The notes: generated by a model not told the origin, from the letters alone. A stretch of 42,567 bases of DNA from an uncultured Saprospiraceae bacterium (GCA_937961455.1 CALGNN010000142.1:1-42567); one strand, 5' to 3'. Positions 8,728 to 17,955 are shown, counted from the stretch's first letter. Made by a program: numbers and translations.

Positions 8728-9357
8728 TTATTTATTCCTTGCAGGTTCTTTTTGTTTTATTGGAGCTAATTCTTGAGTCCAAGATAATTCTGTAAGTCTA
8801 AATGTATAACGATAAGTAACAGGTTCTAACTGCGGATAATCAACAAATCTGTCTACAATAGTTAATAAAACTTGTTGGCCAATAAATGATTTTGGCACCT
8901 CTTGTTCTAATCTATAAACTCCTATTGGTTGAGAATAGCCCAAATGAATATCTGACTTTTTGTAGGGAATATTTGTTCCATCTTCAAACTGCAGGCTAAT
9001 ATGATATTCGTGACCGTCAGAATCATCCACCAATAAGGGGAATTTGATACAGTCATGCTGTAATCTGTGTGGATCATCCTCCAATTTAGACATTTTGCAA
9101 GGCGGTGTTTGGGTCTTAGGATTACACCTAGGCGCACGTTCCGTTCCTTGATATAATTCTCTATTTAAGTCTTGTGAAATAGCTAAAAAGAAGTCGTATT
9201 GAGATGCAGTAAGAATATTGTCTAATTCATTAGTGGGAGATTCTACCAAATCAAAATAACTTGATCTAGCTATGAGTTCATATAAGTTAAAAGATTTGTC
9301 ATACTTGAATTTTTCTTTGAACAGTTTGTGCCCAACTCTGGCAATAATGTTTCCCAT
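8728..9357 (-). CDS. Unrecognised 209-residue protein, partner gene of the CHAT protease
   Basis: I do not recognise this protein. It lacks a signal peptide and membrane segments. The N-terminal half is helical (residues 1-75, IARVGHKLFKEKF onward). A central stretch has three cysteines and histidines (RCNPKTQTPPCK, later HRLQHDC; about residues 98-126) that could bind a metal or form a crosslink. The C-terminal half is beta-rich (HISLQFEDG, VLLTIVDRFVDY, YRYTFRLTELSW). It is the first gene of a two-gene minus-strand unit, with its stop 19 bases before the CHAT gene start, so it could be a substrate, regulator or sensor for the protease; this is inference from position only. Confidence 0.6.
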   Translation of the reverse strand: MGNIIARVGHKLFKEKFKYDKSFNLYELIARSSYFDLVESPTNELDNILTASQYDFFLAISQDLNRELYQGTERAPRCNPKTQTPPCKMSKLEDDPHRLQHDCIKFPLLVDDSDGHEYHISLQFEDGTNIPYKKSDIHLGYSQPIGVYRLEQEVPKSFIGQQVLLTIVDRFVDYPQLEPVTYRYTFRLTELSWTQELAPIKQKEPARNK

Positions 9358-9485
9358 GTTTCAATAGTTTTTCTGTAAGTGTTTTTAGTAATTGTGGTTA
9401 TCAATAATTGGTGTTATTCAAATAGAATATGTTACTAAATAAAAGTATTTAATTAAATTTAATCACAATTAGTAAAGATAATAAT

Positions 9486-10937
9486 ATGATTAGAAATAAG
9501 CAGCTGATTTTCATGATGCTCTTTTTAACGCTTTCTTGTACGGCACAAAAGCTCAGCATTGATCCAAATAATATAGATGAAAGCCTAACAAAAAATGAGG
9601 CTCAATATGCAGATATCGCTTTGCAAATTTGGGATTTAGCTGAGCTGGGTTATCAAGAATATAAAAGCTCAAATCTTCTAAAAGAATTATTAAAAGGAGA
9701 AGGTTTTAGAATCAATTCAGGAGTTGCAGAAATCCCCACAGCATTTACCGCCGAATATGGATCAGGAAAACCCATCATTGCAATTATGGGTGAATTTGAT
9801 GCGCTTCCTGGTGTAAGTCAAAGTGCCAATCCATTTAAAGAACGGAGAGAAGAAATTAATGCTGGACATGCCTGTGGTCATCATTTGTTTGGGACTGGCT
9901 CAGCTGCCGCATCCATAGCTATAAAAAATTACTTACAAAAAACAGGAACAAAAGGAACCATTAGATTTTATGGTACCCCTGCAGAAGAAGGTGGAGCTGG
10001 AAAAGTTTATATGGTTCGAGCGGGTCTATTTGAAGATGTAGATGCAGTATTACATTGGCATCCATCCTCTGGCAATTCTGCCCCAGCTGCTTCATCCTTA
10101 GCTAATAAGTCTGCTAAATTTAGATTTTATGGAACGGCTTCTCATGCTGCAGGCGCTCCTCAAAATGGACGTTCTGCCTTAGATGGAGTGGAGGCTATGA
10201 ACTACATGATCAATTTACTAAGAGAACATATTCCCCAAGAGTCAAGAATTCACTATGTGATTACCAGTGGTGGTGAAGCACCCAATGTCGTTCCGGAATT
10301 TGCTGAGGTATTTTATTATGTGCGACATCCACAGGCTGCACAAGTGCAGAAAAATTTTGCATGGGTAGTTGAAGCTGCGGAAGGAGCTGCCAAAGGCACT
10401 CAAACTAAAATGGAATATGAAGTCATTCACGGACTTTATAATTTATTACCCAATGAAAGTCTTTCAAGAGTTATGCATGGCAATCTTGAGAAAGTTGGAG
10501 GCGTGCATTATGATGAAAAAGAAGCAGCTTTTGCAAAAGAAATAGCATCAACATTAGTAAATCCTGATGTTGATTTAACCATTGCAAAACGCGTAGCTCC
10601 CTTTGCGGTGTATGAGACAGGCAAGGGCGGATCTACAGATGTAGGAGATGTAAGCTGGGTTGTTCCCACAGCAGGTTTAAGGACTGCTACTTGGGTGCCT
10701 GGCACCTCTGCACATAGTTGGCAAGCTGTCGCAGCTGGAGGAACTTCAATTGGGATTAAAGGAATGATGAATGCGGCAAAGACAATGGCCATGACTGCGA
10801 TTGAATTGTATCATAGTCCTGAAGTAATTGAGAAAGCTTGGCAAGAGCTAGAAAGAAGAAGAGGACCTGGCTATGAATATGAACCTATTTTAGGGGATCG
10901 TCCACCACCACTTGATTATAGAAAACTTAGGGAGTAA
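9486..10937 (+). CDS. M20-family amidohydrolase lipoprotein (AbgB-like)
   Basis: A zinc-dependent amidohydrolase of the M20 peptidase family, closest in look to the p-aminobenzoyl-glutamate hydrolase/indole-acetyl-amino-acid hydrolase group, which remove an acyl group from an amino acid. A lipoprotein signal peptide with lipobox LTLSC (Cys18) predicts anchoring in the envelope. Visible motifs are MGEFDALPG (D105), GHACGHH (H128, C130, H132, H133) and the catalytic PAEEGG (E166, E167); the dimerisation domain follows (KFRFYGTASHAAGAPQNGRS). Length (483) suits the AbgB type. It is divergent from the CHAT unit, and its TAA abuts the convergent hydrolase stop without a gap. Substrate not determinable. 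A second, more hippuricase-like paralogue lies at 37366-38670. Confidence 0.9.
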   Translation: MIRNKQLIFMMLFLTLSCTAQKLSIDPNNIDESLTKNEAQYADIALQIWDLAELGYQEYKSSNLLKELLKGEGFRINSGVAEIPTAFTAEYGSGKPIIAIMGEFDALPGVSQSANPFKERREEINAGHACGHHLFGTGSAAASIAIKNYLQKTGTKGTIRFYGTPAEEGGAGKVYMVRAGLFEDVDAVLHWHPSSGNSAPAASSLANKSAKFRFYGTASHAAGAPQNGRSALDGVEAMNYMINLLREHIPQESRIHYVITSGGEAPNVVPEFAEVFYYVRHPQAAQVQKNFAWVVEAAEGAAKGTQTKMEYEVIHGLYNLLPNESLSRVMHGNLEKVGGVHYDEKEAAFAKEIASTLVNPDVDLTIAKRVAPFAVYETGKGGSTDVGDVSWVVPTAGLRTATWVPGTSAHSWQAVAAGGTSIGIKGMMNAAKTMAMTAIELYHSPEVIEKAWQELERRRGPGYEYEPILGDRPPPLDYRKLRE

Positions 10938-11963
10938 TTATTGAGGAACTAGCTCCAAGATGTCCTCTTGTTTTACAGCTTTCATATTTAATATTTCATC
11001 AGCAAAGTCGTAACAAGCCTTTTCTACATTGTCGACATCTTTGCTGAATATGCTATTGGCAATAACATGGTGCCCCGTTTCTGCCAAGGCAATAGCTCTT
11101 TTTTTATCCTCAGGAGTCCCTAATTGTTGAAACATTTTTTTCATTGCATCAACTGACACTGTTTGATCTTGTTCTTCTTCATTTTTATAATAATAAAGCA
11201 TGAGAAAGGCTTGCTTCACTTTATTGAAATTTTCAACTGTCATGGTTTGGTCGATCAAAGATTGTAAAGCTACAAGACCTTCAATCTTTTGTTTTGTGTA
11301 CCAGTATTGAGCAGCTCCTTCAGGTGGATCCCAGGTATGGTAATCACCAGAAATCTTTTTAGCAATTTGCAAGCCCCAAGGCTTAGTTAGTAATTTTGCT
11401 GTAGGTGCCGCTATGGCAATGTTGGGTGATAAATTAATAATCGCGTAGATGTCAGGATCGCCAGCAGCGATTGGAATTGCATAGGTGCTGCCTGTACTAC
11501 ATGCCATAATGATCACCTTTTCGCCAAGTTGCTTTGCTATGGCAACTGCCTCTAATGCAGAATCCAACAATTTCTTCGGAGTAAGTTCCGCAAATACATC
11601 GTTTTGATCTAGACCATGATCAGCGATTCTAGCTAAGTACAAATTTGCCCCATATCGATTGGCAAAGTTTCTGTGTAATTCTCCTCCCTCAGCTTGACTT
11701 GCTCCAAAGCCATGTAGGTAAACAATGCTGTATTCCGTTCTCTTAAATCTATCATTATTGTACCAGACAATTCTTGCTTCATTATCCTCTTTTACTGGCA
11801 AGGTGGCTTCCCAATTATTTACATATGACTCGACATATTTCAAATCATCCGATATCCAAGGATAGACATAACTTAATTCTTCAAATTCTGCTTTAGGGCC
11901 TAAGAGATAGGTGCAAAATCCAGCTAGCAATACGACAATAAAAACAATAAATACTTTCTTCAA
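10938..11963 (-). CDS. Alpha/beta hydrolase, membrane-anchored
   Basis: A serine hydrolase of the alpha/beta fold. Residues 5-22 form a signal anchor or signal peptide, placing the enzyme outside the inner membrane. The oxyanion HG motif is at YLHGFGAS (84-85), the nucleophile elbow at MACSTGS (Ser156, with Ala and Cys before it instead of the more usual GHS), and the catalytic histidine probably at ETGHHV (H297/H298); the acid is not certain. It resembles monoglyceride-lipase-like hydrolases, but the substrate cannot be named. The start lies 4 bases after the stop of the ankyrin gene, so the two form an operon. The stop abuts that of the convergent M20 gene. Confidence 0.8.
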   Translation of the reverse strand: MKKVFIVFIVVLLAGFCTYLLGPKAEFEELSYVYPWISDDLKYVESYVNNWEATLPVKEDNEARIVWYNNDRFKRTEYSIVYLHGFGASQAEGGELHRNFANRYGANLYLARIADHGLDQNDVFAELTPKKLLDSALEAVAIAKQLGEKVIIMACSTGSTYAIPIAAGDPDIYAIINLSPNIAIAAPTAKLLTKPWGLQIAKKISGDYHTWDPPEGAAQYWYTKQKIEGLVALQSLIDQTMTVENFNKVKQAFLMLYYYKNEEEQDQTVSVDAMKKMFQQLGTPEDKKRAIALAETGHHVIANSIFSKDVDNVEKACYDFADEILNMKAVKQEDILELVPQ

Positions 11964-11967
11964 ATGC

Positions 11968-12480
11968 TCATCTTTTATTCCAATCAGGTTGAGATAGATC
12001 TATTTTATCTTTGTTGAGGCCTTTTTCTTGAAAATATTCCAAGAGTTTAAGTCCATCATTATCTGCTTTTTTTGCATGGTGTAAAAGCGTAAAGCCATGT
12101 GCCCCGTAGGAATAAAGCAAAAATGGAAATTCTTCAACTAATGCTTTTACAATTTTTGTTTTACCTAACATGGTAAGGACAAATACATTTGGTCGTCCTC
12201 CTTTGTTGATTAAATAATTAGCTACGCCTTTGTTTCCAACATGAGCTGCAGCTTCCAAACCAGACTCAAAATCTCCGTTACCCCAGTCCCATGAAGCATA
12301 TATCAAGTTTGGATATCTAATTAAAAGTTTACTCACAGGTTGGAGATCGCTATGTGATGCACTTACGAAATCATGCACTGCTTCTGGTGGAATATTATTA
12401 GAATAGGTATTGGTCTTTTTTGAAAAAACATATCCTGCTGCGGCACTCGCTCCATATCTTATAAACGCTTTTCTATTCAT
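11968..12480 (-). CDS. Exported ankyrin-repeat protein
   Basis: A 170-residue protein with an N-terminal export-like segment (MNRKAFIRYGASAAAGYVF) that resembles a weak Tat signal (NRKxF in place of RRxF), then ankyrin-type repeats (about residues 35-155) visible as GNGDFESGLEAAAHVGN..ANYLINKGG and GFTLLHHAKKADNDG..LLEYFQEKG. Ankyrin repeats bind proteins; similar small proteins are common in Bacteroidota. It is the first gene of a two-gene unit with the alpha/beta hydrolase (4-base gap), and so may hold or chaperone that enzyme in the periplasm (inference). It diverges from the DUF885 operon across 108 bases. Confidence 0.7.
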   Translation of the reverse strand: MNRKAFIRYGASAAAGYVFSKKTNTYSNNIPPEAVHDFVSASHSDLQPVSKLLIRYPNLIYASWDWGNGDFESGLEAAAHVGNKGVANYLINKGGRPNVFVLTMLGKTKIVKALVEEFPFLLYSYGAHGFTLLHHAKKADNDGLKLLEYFQEKGLNKDKIDLSQPDWNKR

Positions 12481-12546
12481 AAATTAAATATATGATAAAT
12501 CCATATATATTTTACTTATGCTGCATTTTGATTGTCAGTTTATATC

Positions 12547-12562
12547 GTAAATTGTAATTTAC
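12547..12562. promoter_or_regulatory. Candidate operator: perfect inverted repeat upstream of the DUF885 operon
   Basis: GTAAATT-GT-AATTTAC is a perfect 7-base inverted repeat centred 34 bases upstream of the ATG at 12589, within the divergent spacer between the ankyrin gene and the DUF885 gene. Its position fits a repressor or activator site. The sequence is AT-rich, so chance is possible, and no regulator gene is adjacent. Confidence 0.3.
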
Positions 12563-12588
12563 CTTATGACCAACTTCAATGAAAATTT

Positions 12589-14340
12589 ATGCAATTAAAA
12601 TATCTAACAATAATTTCTTGTGCTTTTTTAAGTTCTGTTTTATTCCTTGTTGCTTGCACAAGCACAAGCCCAACTGAAAATGAAAAAGAAAGCCCTCAAT
12701 TACACCGCTTGTTTGAAGAAGCTTGGTCACATTATGATTCTTCAGCGATCGAAAATCCAACAAGGTTTATATCAAAGGAATTTAAGGAAGAACAACGGAC
12801 ATACTACAAACAGGTTTTAGAAGAATTAGCCAAATATGAGCTCAATTCACTGAGTCGAGAAGATCAAATTAATTTGAGAATTTTTAAATTTTTGATGGAA
12901 GATAAAATCTCTCAGATTGAAAATGAATCTTATCTCATACCTATAAATGCTGAAGGTGGTTTTCATACTTCTTTTGCCTTTGCTCCATCAAGAGGAAATT
13001 ATAAAAGTGAAGACGACTATGAGCAATACATTGCAAAACTAGATTCTTTTAAAACTGTAGTGGCATTACAAATTGCCATGATGGAAGAAGGCATCGAAAA
13101 AGATAAAACGCTATCCTCTGTAGTCATGCCTACTTATACCAAGACTATTGAACCTTACATATCAGATAATCTTGAAGAAAGTCCTTTTTATAAACCTTTT
13201 AAAAGTTTCCCAGAAACCATAGATCAGGCAACAAGAAAACGGATTGAACAGAAAGGGAGAGATGCAATTAGTAACAGTGTAATTCCAGCTTATCAGCATT
13301 TACTTAATTTTTTTGAAGAGGTATATATTCCCAAAGCAAGAAAGACGGTTGGCATTGGTGAAACTCCAAATGGTCAAGAGTGGTATGAACAGCGTGTGAA
13401 TTATTATACCACTTTGGATATGAGTCCAGACGATGTATTCAATAAAGGCCAATCGGAAGTTAAACGAATTAGAGCGGAGATGGATGAAATCATAAAGCGA
13501 TTAAATTTTAAAGGTTCATATGCTGACTTCCTAAATTTCTTAAGAACTGACCCACAGTTTTATCCAAAGTCTGGTGACTTCCTTTTAAAAGAAGCCTCAT
13601 GGTTGGCAAAAAAAGCTGAAGCTGAGTTGCCCAAATATTTTAAACATCTACCCCGAAACCCTTTTACTGTTGAACCTGTTCCAGATCATATCGCCCCTCG
13701 TTACACTGCTGGTAGATATGTTCAAGGAAATCTCGAACAAGGTAGACCTGGGATTTATTGGGTGAATGTATATAATTTACCTAGTCGCACTTTGTATAAT
13801 TTGCCTGCACTTACTTTGCATGAGGCAGTTCCTGGGCATCATTTGCAAATTACCCTCGCTCAAGAGATCGAAGGTATGCCCAAGTTTAGGAAAGATATCT
13901 ATTTAAGTTGTTATGGAGAAGGCTGGGGCTTGTATTCAGAATACCTAGGGAAGGAGATGGGTATGTATCGAACCGATTATGAGGACTTTGGTCGATTGAC
14001 TTATGAGATGTGGAGAGCTTGTCGATTAGTAGTTGATGTAGGGATGCATGCAAAAGGGTGGACAAGAGAACAAGCAATTGAATTTATGGGTTCGAATACC
14101 GCATTGTCCTTGCATGAAGTTAATACTGAAATTGATAGGTATATTGGTTGGCCTGCCCAGGCTGTTTCATATAAAATAGGTGAATTGAAAATCAGAGAAT
14201 TACGCAAACGAGCTGAAGATCAATTGGGAAAAAAATTTAACATTAGGGATTTTCATGATGTCGTATTACGGAATGGTTCTGTTCCCTTATTCATATTGGA
14301 AGAAGAAGTAGATCATTATATTCAAACTGTAAATAGTTAA
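12589..14340 (+). CDS. DUF885 metallohydrolase lipoprotein
   Basis: A member of the DUF885 family of putative zinc-dependent hydrolases/peptidases. The lipobox LVACT (Cys23) predicts a lipoprotein. The family's metal motif is clear: LTLHEAVPGHHLQ with H411, E412, H417 and H418, followed by GEGWGLYSEYLG (E444, E451). Length (583) is normal for the family. The substrate is not established for most members; peptide or amide hydrolysis is the usual assumption. It is the first gene of an operon with the SGNH esterase (3-base gap) and an exported protein, suggesting a shared envelope or nutrient-scavenging role. A perfect inverted repeat sits just upstream. Confidence 0.9.
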   Translation: MQLKYLTIISCAFLSSVLFLVACTSTSPTENEKESPQLHRLFEEAWSHYDSSAIENPTRFISKEFKEEQRTYYKQVLEELAKYELNSLSREDQINLRIFKFLMEDKISQIENESYLIPINAEGGFHTSFAFAPSRGNYKSEDDYEQYIAKLDSFKTVVALQIAMMEEGIEKDKTLSSVVMPTYTKTIEPYISDNLEESPFYKPFKSFPETIDQATRKRIEQKGRDAISNSVIPAYQHLLNFFEEVYIPKARKTVGIGETPNGQEWYEQRVNYYTTLDMSPDDVFNKGQSEVKRIRAEMDEIIKRLNFKGSYADFLNFLRTDPQFYPKSGDFLLKEASWLAKKAEAELPKYFKHLPRNPFTVEPVPDHIAPRYTAGRYVQGNLEQGRPGIYWVNVYNLPSRTLYNLPALTLHEAVPGHHLQITLAQEIEGMPKFRKDIYLSCYGEGWGLYSEYLGKEMGMYRTDYEDFGRLTYEMWRACRLVVDVGMHAKGWTREQAIEFMGSNTALSLHEVNTEIDRYIGWPAQAVSYKIGELKIRELRKRAEDQLGKKFNIRDFHDVVLRNGSVPLFILEEEVDHYIQTVNS

Positions 14341-14343
14341 AAG

Positions 14344-15054
14344 ATGATTCAAAGAGTTGTGTTTGGTTTTATATTGCTGTGTTCTATCGCTTCTTGCAAA
14401 AATTATAATGAAGCCATAAATCCCAATAATGCCATTGACCTAAATCGCTTTATTAAAGAAATTGAAGTATTTAGAGAGATTGATACGAGGGCTAACTATA
14501 ATAAAAATAGTTTTGTTTTTGTGGGAAGTTCAAGCATTCGGATGTGGAATAGTCTAGAAGAAGATATGAGCCCGATTCCAATAATTAATAGAGGCTTTGG
14601 AGGATCCACCATTCCTGAACTTATTTATTTTTTAGACGATCTGGTTATTAAATATCAGCCTAAGGTTGTTGTTATTTATTCTGGTGAAAATGACATGTGG
14701 ATGGAGGAAATCGATGATAAAGACACCTACCATAATTTTAGAGTTTTAATTGAACAACTTAAGATCAAATTACCTGAATCTGAATTCTACTATATTGCTG
14801 CTAAGCCTAATGTGGCAAGGTGGTCAGCTTGGCCAGAATATCAAGCAGCCAATAAAGCCATCGCTTCTTATTGTGAAGAAAAGAGCTATTTGCACTTTCT
14901 TGATGTATCCAAGGTAATGTTAAATGAAGACGGCACTGCTGATAGTACTATATTCATCAATGATATGCTACACATGAATGAAGAGGGTTACAGGCGTTGG
15001 AATAAAATGATAAGACCTGTGATGATAGAGGCTTATGAAAAATACAAAGAATGA
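14344..15054 (+). CDS. SGNH/GDSL-type esterase lipoprotein
   Basis: A lipoprotein (Cys18 in IASCKN) of the SGNH hydrolase superfamily. All four blocks are visible: VGSSSIRMW with the nucleophile about S63, GFGGST (block II glycine), YSGENDMW with N116, and INDMLHMNEEGY with D207 and H210. Enzymes of this kind remove acyl esters from lipids, peptidoglycan or polysaccharides; the specific substrate is unknown. Length 236 suits a single-domain member. It follows the DUF885 gene by 3 bases and overlaps the next gene by 4 (ATGA), indicating translational coupling. Confidence 0.9.
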   Translation: MIQRVVFGFILLCSIASCKNYNEAINPNNAIDLNRFIKEIEVFREIDTRANYNKNSFVFVGSSSIRMWNSLEEDMSPIPIINRGFGGSTIPELIYFLDDLVIKYQPKVVVIYSGENDMWMEEIDDKDTYHNFRVLIEQLKIKLPESEFYYIAAKPNVARWSAWPEYQAANKAIASYCEEKSYLHFLDVSKVMLNEDGTADSTIFINDMLHMNEEGYRRWNKMIRPVMIEAYEKYKE

Positions 15055-16205
15055 AACGACTAGTAAAAATTTTAATTGGGATCCTAATGTTCTTTCAATA
15101 TCCTTTGCTTTCCCAATCGATTGTTGACATTGCCTCTGTCAAAATTCATGGAAATGTACATGAGGTATATACGCACAGCTTTATTGATATTGCTATGGAT
15201 TCAATGGGTTATCCTATTATTGAAGGTCCTCCAATGTCTACCGTAAAAACAACCATCGAAAATGGTTGGCCTGTCGAAATTCGCACCCATTTAGAGGGTC
15301 AATCTAGAGATCGAATGAAAATGACTTTAGCTTATGAGGGAGAAAATTTAGTAAAAGTTAAACTATTCAGCAACTACGGTACAAAGATGAAAATGTGGAA
15401 GTGGTATGAGATGTTTTATGATAATAATGTATTAACTCATGAAAATATTTACTATGATCAAAGCGAATTGAGAGCATCAGTAAAATACCATTATGCAGTT
15501 AATGAAAGAGGAAATAAAACGTGCAGTGTAGATATGTTCAAACCAGATGAAGAAGGTGTGTATGGAAATTATTTTTTTGAATATGACCAAGAAGATCGAA
15601 TTATATATAAGCAATCAACTGTTGGCAAAGATACAGGTATGATTTTTCGGCTGAAACATTTTGAAGATGATACTTTGACGATCACTACAACAGAACGGAC
15701 CTTCGGAGGATATGGAAGTGAGCGATTCCCCAGCGAATTAACTACCAAATTATTAAGGGATGATTATGGCAATATCTTTTCAATGTATACACTACTCAAA
15801 GCCATTGATCCAAAAACAAAGGATACCATTTTTCATAACAGTTTACATTATTCTGAGATATTTTACAATGAAGAGGAATATCCTTCGCGGATAAATCTGG
15901 GTGAATTGAAGGGTCAATATCAAAATGAAAAACTACGATGTATCATGAACCTAGGTGAAAACGGTATTTGCAGTTTTACTAAAATTCCAATTGATGGAGA
16001 TGAATCAGAAAAACCGGCAGATGAAAAAGATTGGCTTTATATGCTTTTTGGAAAAGAACAATATAGCTATGATGAAGAACTGGGAATACTACATATTGAT
16101 GGAATTCTTGAAGAAGGCATAAAAGTCAGATCTATAGGACTAGCCATTGTATTAACACCCGTTAAAGCAGGATATAATGAGCTCTATTTTCCTATTAGAA
16201 AATAA
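15051..16205 (+). CDS. Exported protein of unknown function with YD-like strands
   Basis: A 384-residue protein with a signal peptide (residues 1-22, ending FQYPLLSQS). The body is beta-rich with recurring short motifs such as FEYDQEDRIIYKQ and LRDDYGNIFSM that recall YD/RHS-type strands, but I would not assign a family. The C-terminal 100 residues look like a separate small domain (LGELKGQYQNEKLRCIMN to the end). The start overlaps the SGNH esterase stop as ATGA, so it is the last gene of the three-gene operon. Function unknown; a secreted or periplasmic role is likely. Confidence 0.65.
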   Translation: MKRLVKILIGILMFFQYPLLSQSIVDIASVKIHGNVHEVYTHSFIDIAMDSMGYPIIEGPPMSTVKTTIENGWPVEIRTHLEGQSRDRMKMTLAYEGENLVKVKLFSNYGTKMKMWKWYEMFYDNNVLTHENIYYDQSELRASVKYHYAVNERGNKTCSVDMFKPDEEGVYGNYFFEYDQEDRIIYKQSTVGKDTGMIFRLKHFEDDTLTITTTERTFGGYGSERFPSELTTKLLRDDYGNIFSMYTLLKAIDPKTKDTIFHNSLHYSEIFYNEEEYPSRINLGELKGQYQNEKLRCIMNLGENGICSFTKIPIDGDESEKPADEKDWLYMLFGKEQYSYDEELGILHIDGILEEGIKVRSIGLAIVLTPVKAGYNELYFPIRK

Positions 16206-16319
16206 TTTTAAAAGTTTTATCCGAAAACTGTCTCCCTTTTATGATTTGGTTTCGTAATAAGCTTGAAATACAGTAGATAGCTAAAATCTACTATTAATTA
16301 AAAATTAAAAATTTGAAAA

Positions 16320-16673
16320 ATGAAAGATTTTATGATGCTATTCTTAGGTGCGGATTATGAAAAACTAGGATTCTCTCCAGAACAGATTCAAGCAAGAATG
16401 GGTAAGTGGTTTGCATGGAATAACAAAATGTATGAACAAGGAATTGTAAAAATGGGAGAGGCTCTTGCGCCAGGTGGCAAACGAATTTCTGGGGAAAATA
16501 AAACGGTAACAGATGGGCCGTTTGCGGAAAGCAAAGAAGTAGTAGGTGGATTTTATGTCATTACGGTAGAAAATTATGAGGCAGCTTTAGTTGTCGCACA
16601 AGACTATCCAGATTATGATGCAGGAGGTACAGTAGAAATTCGAGAAGTCATGGTTTACGATACTAATGGATGA
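16320..16673 (+). CDS. YCII-related DGPF-domain protein
   Basis: A 117-residue member of the YciI/DGPF (YCII-related) family. The family signature TDGPFAESKEVVGGF is at residues 64-78. The protein is small, soluble and predicted to be dimeric with a ferredoxin-like fold; its biochemical role is not well established. DGPF proteins are the hallmark neighbours of group ECF42 sigma factors, and here the gene overlaps the sigma gene by 8 bases, so the two are coupled. A short hairpin (AGTAGAT at 16272-16278 with ATCTACT at 16286-16292) lies in the leader. Confidence 0.88.
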   Translation: MKDFMMLFLGADYEKLGFSPEQIQARMGKWFAWNNKMYEQGIVKMGEALAPGGKRISGENKTVTDGPFAESKEVVGGFYVITVENYEAALVVAQDYPDYDAGGTVEIREVMVYDTNG

Positions 16674-17916
16674 TAAACTTATAGACCATCTTTTCAGACA
16701 TCAGTATGGAAAGATGGTCTCTATTCTTACTCGAATTTTCGGATTTTCACATTTAGAAATTATTGAAGATGCTGTCCAAGATAGTTTCATCTCAGCTATT
16801 CAAGCGTGGAAAAAAAAGGTGCCTGATAATCCAAAGGCATGGTTGACCAAGACAGCAAAGAATCGAGTAATAGATATATTTAGAAAAATAAGCGCCGAAG
16901 AAAATCGAAGAAACAAAATTACTTCAGGATCTAGCAGTTTAAAGATTGACGAATTATTTCTAGAACATGAAATAGCAGACAGTCAATTGCGAATGATTTT
17001 TACTTCATGCCACCCAAAAATTTCAACTCAAGATCAAATCATTTTTGCTCTTAAAACCATTTCTGGTTTTAGTACGAAGGAAATTGCTGCAGCAATGATG
17101 ATGAAAGAGTCGACGGTAAAGAAACGTTTTCAAAGAGCCAGAAAAACCATAATTGAAAAAAATATTGCCTTTGAAATTCCCCTTGGCGCTCAATTGAAAA
17201 TACGCTTGGATAGCGTAATGGAAGTTATTTATTTAATTTTTAATGAAGGCTTTCATTCATCAAACAAAAATCATTTACTAAGATTTGATCTTTGTTTTGA
17301 AGCTATAAGGCTTTGTAAGAAATTATTGCAGAAAGAAAATTTGAGAACACCAAAGCTATATGCCTTGCTTGCACTTCTTTGCTTTCATGCAGCAAGATTT
17401 CATAGCAAAACTGATACAGATCAAAATCTTATAAATCTCCAAAATCAAGACAGAAGTTTATGGAATTATGAATTATGTGGCATCGGTAATAATGCGATGG
17501 ATAAAGCGCTAGAAAATAACGAGCCATTAAGCTCCTACCATTTTGAAGCTGCTATTGCATCAGAACATTTAAGAGCACCTTCCTTTGATAAAACCAATTG
17601 GCAAAATATTTTGCACTGGTATCAACTCTTGGACAATAATGCTCCGTCAGATTTCACTAAATTAAATATTGCAATAGTCTATCTTCAGCTAAAGAATTAT
17701 TCTCATGCGCTACATATCTTAGACCGAATAGAAGTTGAAGAGCTTGGTGCGCGAGCTTATTTATATTTCAGCACCTTGGCTGAATTTTACGCTAAAAATA
17801 AAGATTTCAAATTAGCCCTAAAGCATATCGACAGAGCTATTGAATTAGTGAATAATTTGTCAGAAAAGGATTATTTAATTTCAAAGAAATCAATTTATCA
17901 AAACCAACTAGCTTAA
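16666..17916 (+). CDS. ECF42-type RNA polymerase sigma factor with C-terminal TPR-like extension
   Basis: A 416-residue sigma factor, more than twice the length of a plain ECF sigma. Sigma region 2 is at about residues 8-75 (EDAVQDSFISAIQAWKKK; PKAWLTKTAKNRVIDIFRK), region 4 at about 110-165 (KTISGFSTKEIAAAMMMKES as the DNA-binding helix-turn-helix). A long helical extension follows: a DUF6596-type block (YLIFNEGFHSS near 187; LLALLCFHAARF near 227) and TPR-like repeats to the end. This arrangement and the DGPF partner match group ECF42, which lacks a classical anti-sigma factor and is thought to be controlled through its own extension. The input signal is unknown. An SRPBCC protein follows 39 bases later. 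Confidence 0.9.
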   Translation: MDDKLIDHLFRHQYGKMVSILTRIFGFSHLEIIEDAVQDSFISAIQAWKKKVPDNPKAWLTKTAKNRVIDIFRKISAEENRRNKITSGSSSLKIDELFLEHEIADSQLRMIFTSCHPKISTQDQIIFALKTISGFSTKEIAAAMMMKESTVKKRFQRARKTIIEKNIAFEIPLGAQLKIRLDSVMEVIYLIFNEGFHSSNKNHLLRFDLCFEAIRLCKKLLQKENLRTPKLYALLALLCFHAARFHSKTDTDQNLINLQNQDRSLWNYELCGIGNNAMDKALENNEPLSSYHFEAAIASEHLRAPSFDKTNWQNILHWYQLLDNNAPSDFTKLNIAIVYLQLKNYSHALHILDRIEVEELGARAYLYFSTLAEFYAKNKDFKLALKHIDRAIELVNNLSEKDYLISKKSIYQNQLA

Positions 17917-17955
17917 AAAGTTTTATTCCATGTCAATAACAATTAAAAGTATGAA

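Noticed and set aside
10508-10792. 94-codon open frame on the minus strand within the M20 gene
   Set aside because: A shadow of the conserved M20 coding sequence with no independent support.
14086-14100. GGTTCGAATACC resembling a tRNA T-arm
   Set aside because: It lies within the DUF885 reading frame and no cloverleaf can be built around it.
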